Positions 11,659-23,169 of a stretch of DNA of 64,000 nucleotides are shown one piece after another. Position 1 is the stretch's first letter. The number at the start of each line of letters is the position of its first letter. Source of the DNA: Pyrus communis (taxonomy: Eukaryota; Streptophyta; Magnoliopsida; Rosales; Rosaceae); contig NC_084819.1 of the NCBI RefSeq assembly GCF_963583255.1, positions 7,892,001-7,956,000 of the forward strand. The letters run 5' to 3'. The notes below the pieces were generated by a model. It saw only the letters and a program-made list of their open reading frames with translations, did no database searches and was not told the origin of the DNA. The translations under genes were made by a program, and so were the position numbers.

Positions 11659-14600
11659 GAATGCAAAAACAAGGAAAAGGTTACATAAGAAGAAGGCAAA
11701 GAAATCCAAAGGAACATGCTTTCATTGTGGAAAGGATGAACGTTGGAAGAAGAAATACAGGGTATGCATTGCGAGCCTTATGACACGAACTTTTGAAGAG
11801 ACTATTTCGGTCATAGAAAGTGCTTTTACAGTGAGCTCCAATTCCTGGATATTTGATTCAGGCGCTAGTCAACATATCTGTAATACGATGCAGGGACTAG
11901 CAGAGAGCAAGACACTGCGCAATGGGGAGATAGTTGTGCGAGTTGGGAACGGCACTAAAATCTCTGCAAAAGCAATAGGCACCTATATGCTTAACCTACC
12001 CTCTGGGGAAGTCCTGGAACTTAAAAATTGTTTATATTTTCCTTCATGTATAAAGAATTTGATTTCTATCTCTAAGCTTTTACGAGATGGGCACTCAGTA
12101 TTGTTTGACAAAATGAGTTGCACTTTATACTTGAACGGTCGTATTATCTCTCATGGTAATATGATAGAGGGACTTTTTCACCAAGAGACGAACAGTGGGA
12201 TGCACTGTATTGAAAGCGGGAATACCTCAAAACCCAAAAGGGCTAGAGAAGAAGTTAACCAAGTTAGACTTTGGCATCTTAAACTTGGACATGTAAGCCA
12301 GGATAAGATTCGCAAGATGTCGAAAGATGGATATCTTTGCCCATTAGGTAATGACCTCATGGGAACTTGTGAACCTTGTCTACTGGGGAAGATGACCAAA
12401 TCTCCATTCACTGGGAAATGAGAGCGTGCCACTGAAATTCTAGGGTTAATCCACACTGACGTATGTGGACCTATGTCTACTACGTCGAGAGGAGGCTTCT
12501 CCTACTATATCACATTCACCGACGATCACTCTCGGTTTGGCTATTTGTATCTTATGAAGTACAAGTCAGAATCCTTTGAAAGGTTCAAAGAATTCAAGAA
12601 TGAAGTTGAGAAGCAAACTGGGAAATAGATAAAGACCCTAAGATCGGATCGAGGGGGTGAATATCTGAGTAATGAGTTCCTAGATTATCTCAAAGAGTGT
12701 GGAATTGTATCACAGTGGACTCCACCAGGAACTCCTCAACATAATGTAGTTTCTGAGAGGAGAAACCGAACCTTGATGAATATGGTTCGTTCTATGATGA
12801 GTTCCGCTGATCTACCAATATCATTCTGGGGATATGCACTACACACAGCAGCTTATTTGCTGAATGCAGTGCCTTCTAAATCTGTTCCACAAACACCATA
12901 TGAGATATGGTATGGAAAGAAGCCAAGTCTTAAACATCTTAAGATTTGGGGTTGTCCAGCATACGTTAAGAAACAAGATGCTGGAAAGCTTGAAGCGAGA
13001 TCCGTTAAATGCTATTTTGTGGGGTATCCTAAACAAACCTATGGATATGAATTCTATCACCCTGACGGCTAGAAAGTCTTTGTCGCCAGAACTGCTATAT
13101 TCATAGAGGATGAATTAGTTCTTAAAGGAACTAGCAAGATAGAATTGAAGGAACTTAATGAGATTAATGATGAACCACAAACAAGCACTCGACAAGTTGA
13201 CAACCCTGTTCCTTAACCCCTAGCTCCACGTAGATCTGAACGGGTTAGTAAGCCACCTAGGAGGTATGGCTTAGACAAAGACTTTGGGGAATTATACCTT
13301 CTAGGTGACAATGACACAAAGGAAGACCCTAGAGACTACATTGAGGCAATGTCCGACATTGACTCAAATAGATGGCAAGAGGCCATGAAATCCGAGATGG
13401 ATTCCATGTATCAAAATCAAGTCTGGACTCTTGTAGACCCTCCAGAAGGTATAGTACCTGTTGGAAACAAATGGATCTTCAAGAGGAAAATAGGCGTTGA
13501 TGGGAACGTGGAGACTTATAAGGCTAGACTAGTAGCCAAGGGTTACAGGCAAAGAGAAGGGATTGACTATGAAGAAACCTTTTCTCCTGTAGCTATGATT
13601 AAGTCCATTCGGATTTTGCTTGCTATAGCTGCGTACCATGATTATGAAATCTGGCAAATGGACGTGAAGACAGCCTTTCTGAATGGCTACCTAGAGGAAG
13701 AGCTTTATATGGCTCAACCCGAAGGTTTCGTGTCCAAGTCTGAAAAGACTAAGGTATGCAAACTTCAGAGGTCCATTTATGGACTTAAGCAAGCCTCCAG
13801 GAGCTGGAACATTCGTTTTGATACTGAAATCAAATCGTTTGGTTTTACTCAAAACGAAGACGATAATTGTGTTTATCAAAAGGTCGTTGGGGAAGCAGTT
13901 GTATTCCTAGTGTTATATGTAGATGACATATTACTATTCGGGAATGACACTGCAGTACTTTCTTCTGTAAAAGTGTGGTTGTCCAAAACCTTCCACATGA
14001 AAGATTTAGGAGATGCATCTTATGTACTTAGGATAAAGCTCTATCGTGATAGATCCAGAAAATTAATTGGATTATCCCAATCTATGTACATTGATAAGGT
14101 GCTAAGTAGGTTCCAGATGGAACAATCTAAGAAAGGTATTCTTCCTGTAGGACATGGAATTCATCTTTCTAAGTCCATGGGACCTAAGACTCCTGAAGAG
14201 ATACGGCATATGAATATGATTCCTTATGCTTCCGCCATAGGAAGTCTTATGTATGCCATGATATGCACAAGGCCTGATATCGCATATGCTGTGAGCATTA
14301 CTAGTCGATATCAATCTAAACCAGGATCAGAACACTGGGCAGCTGTCAAGACGGTCCTTAAGTACTTAAGAAGAACTAAGGACATGTTCCTCGTTTATGG
14401 AGGAGCGACAGAGTTGCGAGTGGAAGGCTATACAGACGCAGATTTCCAATCTGACGTCGATGATAGAAGTTCCAACTCCGGATATGTATTCACTCTGAAT
14501 GGTGGGGCTGTCAGCTGGAAAAGCAAGAACCAAAGTGTAATTGCCGATTCCACGACAGAGGCTGAATATGTCGCTGCCGCTGAAGCCAGCAAAGAAGCGT

Positions 14601-14905
14601 TCTGGATGAAAAAGTTCATTACTAAACTTGGAGTGGTTCCAACCATTACATCACTAGTAACTTTGTACTGTGATAATAGTGGGGCGATAGCTCAAGCCAA
14701 GGAACCCAGGGCACATCAAAAGAACAAGCACTTTGACAGGCGCTTTAATATCATTAGAAGATATGCTGCCGAGGGGAAAGTCAACATCCTCAAAGTTGCT
14801 TCAGCCGATAACGTCGCAGATCCACTGACAAAGCCAATGTCTCAAATCCAGCTTGACCGTTATATGGAAAAGATGGGTATTAGATACATGGGAAGATGGC
14901 TTTGA
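11612..14905 (+). pseudogene. Copia-1 pol: protease, integrase, RT and RNase H in one frame with four stops
   Basis: One reading frame runs for 1098 codons, interrupted only by stops at 12419 (TGA), 12626 (TAG), 13070 (TAG) and 13214 (TAA). In order it encodes a zinc knuckle (CFHCGKD), the protease site WIFDSGASQHIC, the pre-integrase zinc region (LWHLKLGHVS, CEPCLLGK), the integrase core (THIS reads HTDVCGPM, then RSDRGGEY), RT and RNase H. The last ORF, from 13349, has 518 residues with KTAFLNG (residues 107-113), YVDD (190-193) and [11 protein letters not shown] for RNase H. The RT and RNase H part is open; the integrase is cut. Judged against usual Copia sequences, three of the stops fall where Gln is expected. 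Confidence 0.9.
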
Positions 14906-14907
14906 GT

Positions 14908-14919
14908 GCAAGTGGGAGA
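14908..14919 (+). promoter_or_regulatory. Polypurine tract of Copia-1
   Basis: GCAAGTGGGAGA lies immediately before the 3' LTR and after the RNase H stop codon, the expected place for priming of plus-strand DNA. Confidence 0.7.
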
Positions 14920-14920
14920 T

Positions 14921-16766
14921 TGTTGGAAGTATGCCCACAAAGCCACTCATTTGATGTAATAGCTTTTTGGAATACTTATTGTGTTAAACTTTTATATGTT
15001 TAATAGAGGGCAAAGCTTATTGTTAATCACTATTTATAGTATCTTGTGTTTAAGCAATAAGGGAATCCAAGGAATGTATTTGATCTAAGAGACAAGTGAT
15101 TTAAGTTAGTTAAATTAACGGGACCTTTCTCTTATGTTCATTCCTAAAACGTTCCTAGCCATAGGATTGCCAATTGGGCATTGACAATCCGCTAAGGTTA
15201 GTATGTGTTACGTCGACTCAAGCGTGAGTATGAACTAGTCTCAAGTCATTTGGTGTTGGACACTAAGGCAAACACATAGGTGCTCGAAAGAGTAATCGAG
15301 TACACTGAACAATGATCAAACGAGAGTTCGAACATACATGTCATGTGGGAACTCAATAGTTGCAATATGCAAAGTAGTCCTTTGACCTGAGGCATCATTG
15401 ATGTCTAATGGTTAGGTCCTTGATCTTTGATTATGTCAACGACATTCCATTGGAGTGTCCACGGCATTGTTGGGGTCAAGCTATCTAGTCATGTAGGCAT
15501 ATGAATGCACAACAAGGGATCTCTAACCTTCCATGGTGAAAGGAGAATACTCTAAGATATGATTCGAGAGTCTTTGGCCAAAGCATATGAATATGACTAA
15601 GGAAGTTTGTTCCAAATCTTATTCAATTGAATCATATAGAGAAATATCACATTGGATAGTAGACATGAAACAACCTATCACTTAAACAATGTGATTAAGA
15701 GTATTGTATTAGAGAAGGACCGTATTGCATTGTAGTTGTAACTGGATAGGTTCTCCAACCACTTCTACTTAGCTTGGGTAACCATGACATGCTGCTAGGC
15801 GTCACCCATGGTTTGTGGAAGCCCTAAAGATTAGCAAACACTAATTTTAAGGGAGAATTGAAATGTGGTTAATCGCCCACTACCTCGCTAATTGGAACCT
15901 AATGGATCGTACACCGAGTAAGGATATAAGTGAAGAAATTATATGAAATGGATAAGCAATTAAATGGTTTAATTGAAGAATGGTCAAGATTAATTAAATA
16001 GTTAATTAATTATACGAAACGTTCGTATTGGGCGTTTAAGTTAGTTTTGGGCTTCGGGGCACAAAAACGTTTTGGTCCACAAGGCCCATTATGTTTAAGT
16101 TGTATGACAACTAAAACAAAATGGGCAATTAAGCCCAATAACAAATGGAGGCCGGCCATATCAAGGGTAGTGGGAACTTTTGCTTAATTGCAAGTTTGCC
16201 ACTAACCAAAGAGATGAAGTATAAAGTCATCTTTATAGCTTTGTTTCTAATTAGGGTTTTCTAATTGAATTTGGGAGAAACATATTCTCTCATTTTCTAC
16301 ATAGAGGCCGGCCACTTAGGGGAGGAACATCTAGCAATCTTCTTCTTCCCTAAGTCATCCATTTCATCTTCACACTACATCTTTGGTGTGGAGACTTAGA
16401 GACACCAAACCTTTGGTGTTTTTGGAGAACAAATCCTCAAATCCTCAAAGAAGAAAAGGAGCACTAAAAGGGAGGAAATCACAAGGATCACAAGGAAGAT
16501 CCAAGGAGCAAGGAGGTGACTTGAAGGCCCTCCACTTGGGTGAATCCCTTGTGTAATCAAAGATGAGCTTCAAGGGTAAAGAATCTCTAAATTCTTATTC
16601 TCTTTAATATTGTTAAAGAGTCTTATGGTTCACCATATACTAGGCTTTGAAAGTCATGGGTTTTATGAATTGTTTTTGAATGCATGCCTACTTTAAAGTG
16701 TTATTAGTATGCCTATGTATTCAAATGTTCTTACATGTTCTTAGCTAGGACAAAATTTTTCCTTCA
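14921..16766 (+). repeat. 3' LTR of Copia-1
   Basis: It is 1846 bp long, collinear with 7538-9383 without gaps, and followed by the duplicated target GGACA (16767-16771). After that the Tat element sequence resumes. Confidence 0.95.
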
Positions 16767-16783
16767 GGACATCCCACGACTAC

Positions 16784-17942
16784 TTGGTCGTCACACCTTC
16801 AACAGCCGCGATGTTTTTAGCATCGACATCATCCAGAGCTTCACCCCCGGCTGCCCTAGCTTGGGCACCAATTTCTCCAACTACTTCACCAATAGAAGCC
16901 TCAAAAGTAAAAGCAAGTAAGTCTTCCGAAGAAATAGAGAAGGTCTCGAAACCTCGAACCCATCATTCTCACCCTTCAACTGCTTATTCTCTTCGAGCAG
17001 ACCAACACATAAGCGCTATAGCTCATCCACTTTCTTCTTTAGACTTTCGTTGATCTTCAGTACACCTTGAAGTTCCAACACTTGGGGTTCAAGCCTATTG
17101 ACGATTCTCCTGAAGTGGATCACTTGATTATCAACAGCAATCAGCTCTTCATCCTTTGTATAAGCAAAGAAACAAAGCTTAGAAACTGCAAAATCAAGAT
17201 CTTGAATCAAAGGTATGTAACATCCAATTTCCTTCTCTGCACTTTCATACTTAACTTGGATCACGTCAAGCCTAGTTTTCAAGTTAACGATCCCTTGGCG
17301 AGCGGTCTCAAGTTGCAGAGAAGTAGGGGCAGAAATATTAGACCCCTTCAAAGTAACAAGCTCAGAATCCAACTTCTTGATCTCCTCGGTCGAAGAATAA
17401 GCTTCAGCTGCTATAGTCTTCGCCACCTCCTTGACAGCCTTGCTATATTTGCATCACATGAAGCAGAACAATCTTTCTATATTGGGTCGTATGCTTCGCA
17501 AAGGAACTTGGGCAAACAAACATTTCTAACACCATCAACAAACTTAGCATAAACGTCCATGTCTTCAAGAAGATTTGGTTTCATGAGCACATAGATCTCA
17601 GCATCGTCCCTAGAAGCATGTTTAGTGGATTTCTCACAGCTACCCATGCGAGCAATCTTCTCCTTCCCAGCAAGCGAATCAGTCTCAATAGTAGAGGGAA
17701 TAGGCATTGATGCTACTTTAGCATCATAGTCCACCTTATCACTTTTCATAATAGCAAGCCTTTCAAAGGTGAACTGGACTTGGTTCCCAACGGACGTCTT
17801 GGTACGAACTTCAGCACTGGGGGCATGATAAAACCTTTACGCTGAGCAATCTATTAGCAATCGTACAAGCCATTCTCGACATAGCAGACGCCACATGCTC
17901 ATATCTAGCAGCCTCATTTTTTTTCCCATTGGAAGAAGTCAT
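16784..17942 (-). pseudogene. Antisense ORF in the 3' region of Tat element 1, broken
   Basis: On the strand opposite to pol, an ATG at 17942 starts MTSSNGKKNEAARYEHVASA, and related frames continue at 17749-17477 (MKSDKVDYDAK to FLCEAYDPI) and 17426-17016 (136 residues rich in Leu, Glu and Lys, likely coiled coil). Frame changes break it into at least three pieces. Some Tat-group elements are known to carry an antisense ORF between integrase and the 3' LTR. Position and orientation fit that class. The function of such ORFs is not settled, and I see no catalytic motif. Confidence 0.55.
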
Positions 17943-18928
17943 GTCAATCAATGCCTCTCAGCAGCAGGTGGACCCTCACAAATAGCGGATGAAGTCTTCA
18001 GTTTTCTCAACCGGCATCTCTTGAGCAAGCAGGGAATATCTCTTCTTTCCACCTTCATTCATAATAGGCTCCATGACAGCATTCAAATGAGCCAATACAT
18101 CTGCCTTGATCCTTGTTACCTTATCTCTTGGGAGAAGGTCACATTTCTCCCAGCGAAGAGAACTAAGTAGCCAAAGCTATTCACGGTACTCAGCAGGGGA
18201 GCTCAACCTATACTGGTTTTTCCTTCATTTTTTCTTTCGAACCAACAGGCAGGATGTCTGTATAGCCAACATTCTAGCAACCTATGTGGCCTGCGACCTC
18301 CTCATTTCTCTTAATCACCAGCCTGGCTCGCATCAGAGCCCAAAAAACTTGAGCCATGCCGCTCGCCTAGCATTGCGCCCTAGTGCCTCAATCCGCGACC
18401 CCAGCCGCACAAACTGCCCTTGGCTCTAGCCAAGCCATGCAGCTCAAGCAGTGGTCTCTGCCACAACACCTCCTCGGCCCATGCCAAGCCGACTCCTGAC
18501 ACCTGCCAGCCGATGTGCTGCACCACCCCGACAATTGCCCCGTGATAGCACTATCCAAGAAGAAGACGAGAAAATTAATTTTTTCTTACCTCGGTGCGGC
18601 GCGGAGAAGACGAAGCAAGCAACGAAATACGATCCTTTGCATAGGCAAGATGTAGAAGATTGCTAGAGGAGGGGGAACAAATATCCTCTAAGCTTTCTCT
18701 CTCTTGTAGGGTAGAATAAATTGCTCTCCAATGTTGATTTAATAATCCACTTAAGGTGGACTTAAATAGGCTTTGAGAGAAATTTATTTCTCTTTCCTAG
18801 AAGGATCTAATTTCCAATTAAAGAGAGAATCAATATCGAAATAGGAAACAATCCAAAGTTTCCAAAAGCAAGAAAATCTCTACACCCGTTGCCCTGTTTT
18901 GCGAGCAGCCCAATAGGTGTGGGACATT
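17943..18928 (+). other. 3' untranslated part of Tat element 1
   Basis: This is C-rich, low-complexity sequence (18280-18560) followed by unique sequence up to the 3' LTR. Short frames at 18106-18666 show no family features and are probably chance. A G-rich stretch (GGTGTGGGACATT) directly before the LTR may serve as polypurine tract. Confidence 0.45.
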
Positions 18929-19484
18929 TGTGGAGCCAAAAATAATCAAGAGGCGACACATGGATTTTTGGGTGAAAAGGAAAAAATTACCCTCGAGGCA
19001 CACGAGAATTTCTACACGTGAGCAGTGGACAATCATCCCTCAATTAAGTCAAAAGTGCCCAAATAGGTATTTATTTATAACTTATTTCATTCATCCCTCA
19101 TCATATCTTCTCAAGGTAACCCCCAAAACATTCATTTTAAATTATGTTAATTAGCTAATTAATGGATTTATTACCTAATTAATCTATTAATGGCTAATTA
19201 AACTACCAATACCCAAAAAACACCCAAAAGGCTGGTCACCTTTTCTCCCAAGGGGCCCGACCATGCCTTATATATTTTTACCTCATTTTCTCTAAAAAGC
19301 TAGGTCTTCACTCTTGCTAAACACTCAAAATTCTCCAAACACTTTTCTCGCAAAATTCTAATTTTGGCATCGGAGGTTCCCCCATTCATCGTGGGCACGT
19401 AAGGCTCTTGGCCTTGACCTAAAGTGTTATTTGTTTTGTAGATGCAATTTTGTCCAATAACAAGGAGGAAGAAATTTGCATCCA
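18929..19484 (+). repeat. 3' LTR of Tat-like element 1
   Basis: It starts TGTGGAGCCAAAAATAATC and ends TTTGCATCCA, 556 bp. The same start and end, with many substitutions between, are seen in the LTR at 42311-42877. A conserved CCGACCATGCCTTATATATTT block near 19257 is the probable TATA region. The flank after 19484 begins GAATT; the partner duplication lies outside the window. Confidence 0.85.
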
Positions 19485-19663
19485 GAATTATGGCAAAAGA
19501 ACTCTCGACCAAGAACAAACAAATAAACAATAAAAATAGTAGAATTGTAGTCAACTTCTTATCTTTTCTGCAGTATAAAAATTTGAACCAAAGCTTGAAA
19601 TTTGTTTACTTTTTCCTCAAGATGCCAAATTTGGTTCTACATTTTGACTATTAGTGAGGTAGA

Positions 19664-20905
19664 GGGGCCTACTCATTCCCCAAACTAAAATAAAAAATTA
19701 TTTAATTATTAATAAGTTATTAATTTTTTATTTCACAATCTCTACTAATTAATAAAACACTCATTGTCAACCAAAACTCTATGAAATTACCAGTTTAACC
19801 CTCTAATTAAAAGATAACATGAATAAGAAATATGGGGCAGAGATGTAATTTCACACCATCAAATTTTGCTTTTTTTTTTTTCTTTCAAAACCTCACCTAT
19901 ATGTAATCCTAACATATCCCTAATTAAAAAAAATAAAAAATAAAAAAACTTCTTAATCTCACATTCTCTATCACTCTATTCGTCTCTCATTCTATTTCAA
20001 AAACAAAAAAAAAAAATTTCTCACACTAGTATTAATTTAAAAAAGAACAAGACTTGGCTGCTGAACAATTCAACAACTATTTTTGCTTATACCTAATCAT
20101 GTGTGAACATGTGTCCAAGTTTTGATTAAAACACATGTCCACATGGAAATTGGGTACAAGAGGAATTGTTCAACAGCCAAGTTAATTCCGGAATAGGATC
20201 CTCTCCTGAGCAAATGCTCGAAATCCTCGTGACCAACCAACACGGACCGTTGGATTTTAATCTAACGGTTACAATTATTAAAACTTTTAGGGGGGCTCCC
20301 TATTTGTAGCCGTTGGATCAAAATCTAATGGCCCATGTTAGTTGGTCATGAGGATTCCGAGCATTTGCTCAGGAGAGGATCCTATTTCGGAATTAACTTG
20401 GCTGCTGAACAATTCCTCTTGTATCCAATTTCCATGTGGACATGTGTGTTAATCAAAACTTGGACACATGTTCACACATGATTAGGTATAAGCAAAAATA
20501 GCTGCAGAATTGTTCAGCAGCCAAGTCTTGTTCTTTTTTTAATTAATACTAGTGTGAGAAAAATTTTTATTTTTGTTTTTGAAATAGAATGAGAGACGAA
20601 GAGAGTGATAGAGAATGTGAGATTAAGAAGTTTTTTTAATTTTTAATTTTTTTTAATTAGGGATATGTTAGGATTACATGTACGTGAGGTTTTGAAAAAA
20701 AAAAAAACAGCAAAATTTGATGGTGTGAAATTACATTTCTGCCCCATATTTCTTATTCATGTTCTGTTGGTTAACCTGGTAATTTTATAGAGTTTTGGTT
20801 GACAATGAGTGTTTTATTAATTAGTAGAGATTGTGAAATAAAAAATTAATAACTTATTAATAATTAAATAATTTTTTATTTTAGTTTGGGGAATGAGTAG
20901 GCCCC
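19664..20905. mobile_element. Foldback element with about 600-bp inverted arms
   Basis: The left arm starts GGGGCCTACTCATTCCCC and the right arm ends with its reverse complement. The arms can be followed inward through ACTCATTGTCAACCAAAACT, the TTTTTAATTAG tracts, and GGATCCTCTCCTGAGCAAAT to a short loop near 20280-20300. Each arm itself contains a smaller inverted pair built on TTGGCTGCTGAACAATTC (about 20052-20183 and 20395-20525). There is no ORF. No clear target-site duplication was seen. The transcript would fold into one very long, slightly mismatched hairpin. Confidence 0.85.
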
Positions 20906-21306
20906 ACTTTTGCCACGTCATCATTTAACAGTTAAATTGACAGAAAACTTAAAATATGTTTGATATTGCAACGTATTCATAAGTTGAGGTATGATATTGC
21001 AATGTTTAAAACATAGGTATGAGATTGTAGTTCGACCCATAATTGAGGTAGTTTTGGATAATTTACCCTAAATATTTTTATTTAAAAATAAAAATAAACA
21101 ATAGTTGACAAAAACTAATCGCACGATGTACGATTAACAAAAACGATTCATGAATTCTCATAATTCTCACCAAAAGAGTCCAAATAGAATCCTGTTCGGG
21201 TTGGGGCAAGGGCCATAAGGGTACCTTTTTATCACACACGTGAATTGCCACATGAGATGGGGCCCAACAAAATAAGGAAGCTTTCCACCTTCTTTAATAA
21301 AAAAAA
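20906..21306. other. Intergenic, with one end of a Mutator-like repeat
   Basis: 20906-21069 ends with GGATAATTTACCCT and contains ATTGAGGTAGTTTTGG and GAGGTATGATATTGCAA. This resembles in style the terminal repeat of the Mutator-like element at 48729-49922, but no partner end was found to the left. The rest up to 21306 shows no gene. Confidence 0.35.
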
Positions 21307-21527
21307 GGACAAGGATTATCTGCCCTCTCACTTCCGATGCCCTCCCATGCTCTCCTGTTTGTGTGGTCACGGTTAAGTCACGTCAACATTTTATATTATT
21401 ATTCATTTTTGTCTTATTATCTCTATAAAAAAAACAATATAAAATGTTGACATGGCTTAACTTTAACCGCACAAAACAGGAGGGCACGGGAAGGCACCGG
21501 AAGTGGGAGGGCAGACAATCATTGTCC
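21307..21527. mobile_element. MITE of 221 bp with about 92-bp inverted repeats
   Basis: GGACAAGGATTATCTGCCCT at the left end pairs with AGGGCAGACAATCATTGTCC at the right end, and pairing continues to AACATTTTATATT near the centre. An A-rich direct repeat, TAAAAAAA, flanks it (21299-21306, 21528-21535), which suggests an 8-bp target duplication but is low complexity. Confidence 0.8.
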
Positions 21528-21535
21528 TAAAAAAA

Positions 21536-22029
21536 AGGTTAATTATAAATTGCTTCTTAATATCCTTATTCAACACACGTTTAAATGTTACGGACTAACT
21601 TGGGATGAAAAGAACCTCAAAAGTGGAAGAGATAATTAGCCACTATCACTTGAGTCTAATAATATTACTTTTTCATATAAATGAGAGGTCTTAAGTTCGA
21701 TTTTTATACAAGTAATTTGATATAAAATTAATTAATGTCGGTCTATTGTAAAGCTTAAACCAATCTCCTTCTCCCACTATCGTTGTATCAAAAAGTGTAA
21801 GAGATTATGAAATCAACCCCTAGAAAACTAGAAGACCATAGGGCTATGGCAAATACGTGCATATATAGCATCACTATTAAAAGGGTTTCTATTTTAGTTT
21901 ATTACAAGCGAAATTATTCTAAACCATTAAGAGTTAAGTTTGTTACAAGTTTAACATGAGTTAAAAGGGGTTATAGGTTACCCAAACAGAAATTCCGTCC
22001 AAATTATTTAATAAATGGGCTATCTAGTC
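21536..22029. other. Intergenic, nothing recognised
   Basis: The sequence is AT-rich with no ORF, RNA gene or repeat structure that I can support. Confidence 0.4.
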
Positions 22030-22035
22030 ATGACA

Positions 22036-22251
22036 GGGGGAAAATGATTCTCACTGGATCTTTTTTTTAGGGATCCTACGATTGTGACCATTTATTGTAC
22101 ATCGTGTGGTCAATTTTCGTTAAGTACTATTTATATTTAATTTTAAATTTTAAAATTTAAAATGATTTCTGACCATATGATGTACAATGAACGGTTACTA
22201 TCAAAAAATCCCTAGGATCCCCAGAAAAAGAATCCGACGAGGATCCTTTTC
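22036..22251. mobile_element. MITE of about 216 bp
   Basis: GATCCTACGATTGTGACCAT, TTGTACATCGTGTGGTCA and their reverse complements form imperfect inverted halves around an AT-rich centre (22125-22160). CATGACA on both sides (22029-22035, 22252-22258) is a plausible target-site duplication. Confidence 0.65.
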
Positions 22252-22258
22252 CATGACA

Positions 22259-22803
22259 TGGTACTCATTTAATGATCAGATCGTGTTCAAATTTCTTACT
22301 CGTTTAATACGTATATTGTACACAAATTGAAGATTTTTGACCTGCTTAGTACCTCGACTCGACCCAACACAACTCATCATCGTACAAGAATTAGATTTAA
22401 GCATTGCTCGAATCTAATAACAATTACTAACAAATTATATAAACTACTATAAGCCAAAAAATTTATGTTGTCGTGTAATATATATCAAGCTAACAAACAA
22501 AAGTTCAATTTTCAGAACTTGATTTAAACAAGAATGAAAGAAATTAGCAAAACAAAAGTTATATTTTCGGCTCGTTTGGAAGTAATTTTAAAATAGCTAA
22601 AAATACTTTTAGTTAAAGTGTTTTTAAGTTCGAAAACAGACATGGCATTCATGTCGTTTTTTCTGCGTTTGTATTGTTTTCGTGATATATACGATATCTT
22701 AATAGGCCGTATTGTGTAACACCCATTAAAGTAAAGGGGTAATATGACCCGACCCAAAATCGACCCGTTAATATTATCAGATAATATGACCCGACCCGTT
22801 AAT
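22259..22803. other. Intergenic, repeat-like
   Basis: There is no gene. The last 70 bp repeat the phrase ATGACCCGACCC, typical of degenerate plant DNA-transposon remnants, and this block is the target of the Cassandra insertion. Confidence 0.4.
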
Positions 22804-23098
22804 TGTAAGATCCCACATCGCCCAGGGGTGTGGATCCTGTAAGCCTTATATGTATATTCTCATCTCTACCTAGCACGAATCCTTTTGAGAGCTCATTGGC
22901 TTTGGGTTCCGTAGGAACTCCGAAGTTAAGCAAGTAGTGTGTGAGAGCATTCTCAGGATGGGTGATCCACTCGGAAGTTCTCATGTGAGTTCCCAAAAAC
23001 AAAACTGTGAGGGTGTGGTAGGGGCCCAAAGCGGACAATATTGTGTTACGGTGGAGTCGAGCCTGGGATGTGGTGGGGGCTCGGGCCGGGATGTGACA
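22804..23098 (+). repeat. 5' LTR of Cassandra element
   Basis: 295 bp. The 5S-like part is about 22913-22980 and includes the AAGTTAAGC and GGATGGGTGATCC segments, which match the internal control region and 3' stem region of 5S rRNA. Confidence 0.85.
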
Positions 23099-23169
23099 AT
23101 TTAGTATTAGAGCCAATCCATGGCTAGAAGTGTGCCGACGAGGACGTCGGGCCCCTAAAGGGGGTAGAT

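Larger units (their letters stand above)
7538..16766 (+). mobile_element. Complete Ty1/Copia element (Copia-1) nested in Tat element 1
   Basis: Two LTRs of exactly 1846 bp (7538-9383 and 14921-16766) begin TGTTGGAAGTATG and end TTTTTCCTTCA. A 5-bp duplication, GGACA, sits at 7533-7537 and 16767-16771. A tRNA-iMet-type primer site follows the 5' LTR and a purine tract precedes the 3' LTR. The order protease, integrase, RT, RNase H identifies Copia. By eye the LTRs differ at about six positions, all transitions, with no indels, so insertion is recent. The pol frame is nonetheless broken by four stops, and most of gag cannot be recognised. Confidence 0.95.
1..19484 (+). mobile_element. Ty3/Gypsy (Tat-like) LTR retrotransposon, defective, 5' end outside window
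   Basis: The window opens inside a 5' LTR (1-119). The matching 3' LTR is at 18929-19484: both end with the same stretch running from GGCATCGGAGG to TTTGCATCCA. Between them lie a gag region, remnants of RNase H and integrase, and a 3' region with an antisense ORF. Protease and reverse transcriptase are missing, so the element cannot be autonomous. It is split by an unclassified insertion (about 1015-3330) and by a complete Copia element (7538-16766). Tat-lineage assignment rests on the style of the gag and RNase H sequences and the antisense ORF after pol. It is inferred from family knowledge and not from a phylogeny. Confidence 0.8.

Noticed and set aside
22913..22980. 5S rRNA gene
   Set aside because: Only the 3' half of 5S is similar, and it lies inside a retrotransposon LTR and is present twice, so it is the Cassandra LTR and not a ribosomal gene.
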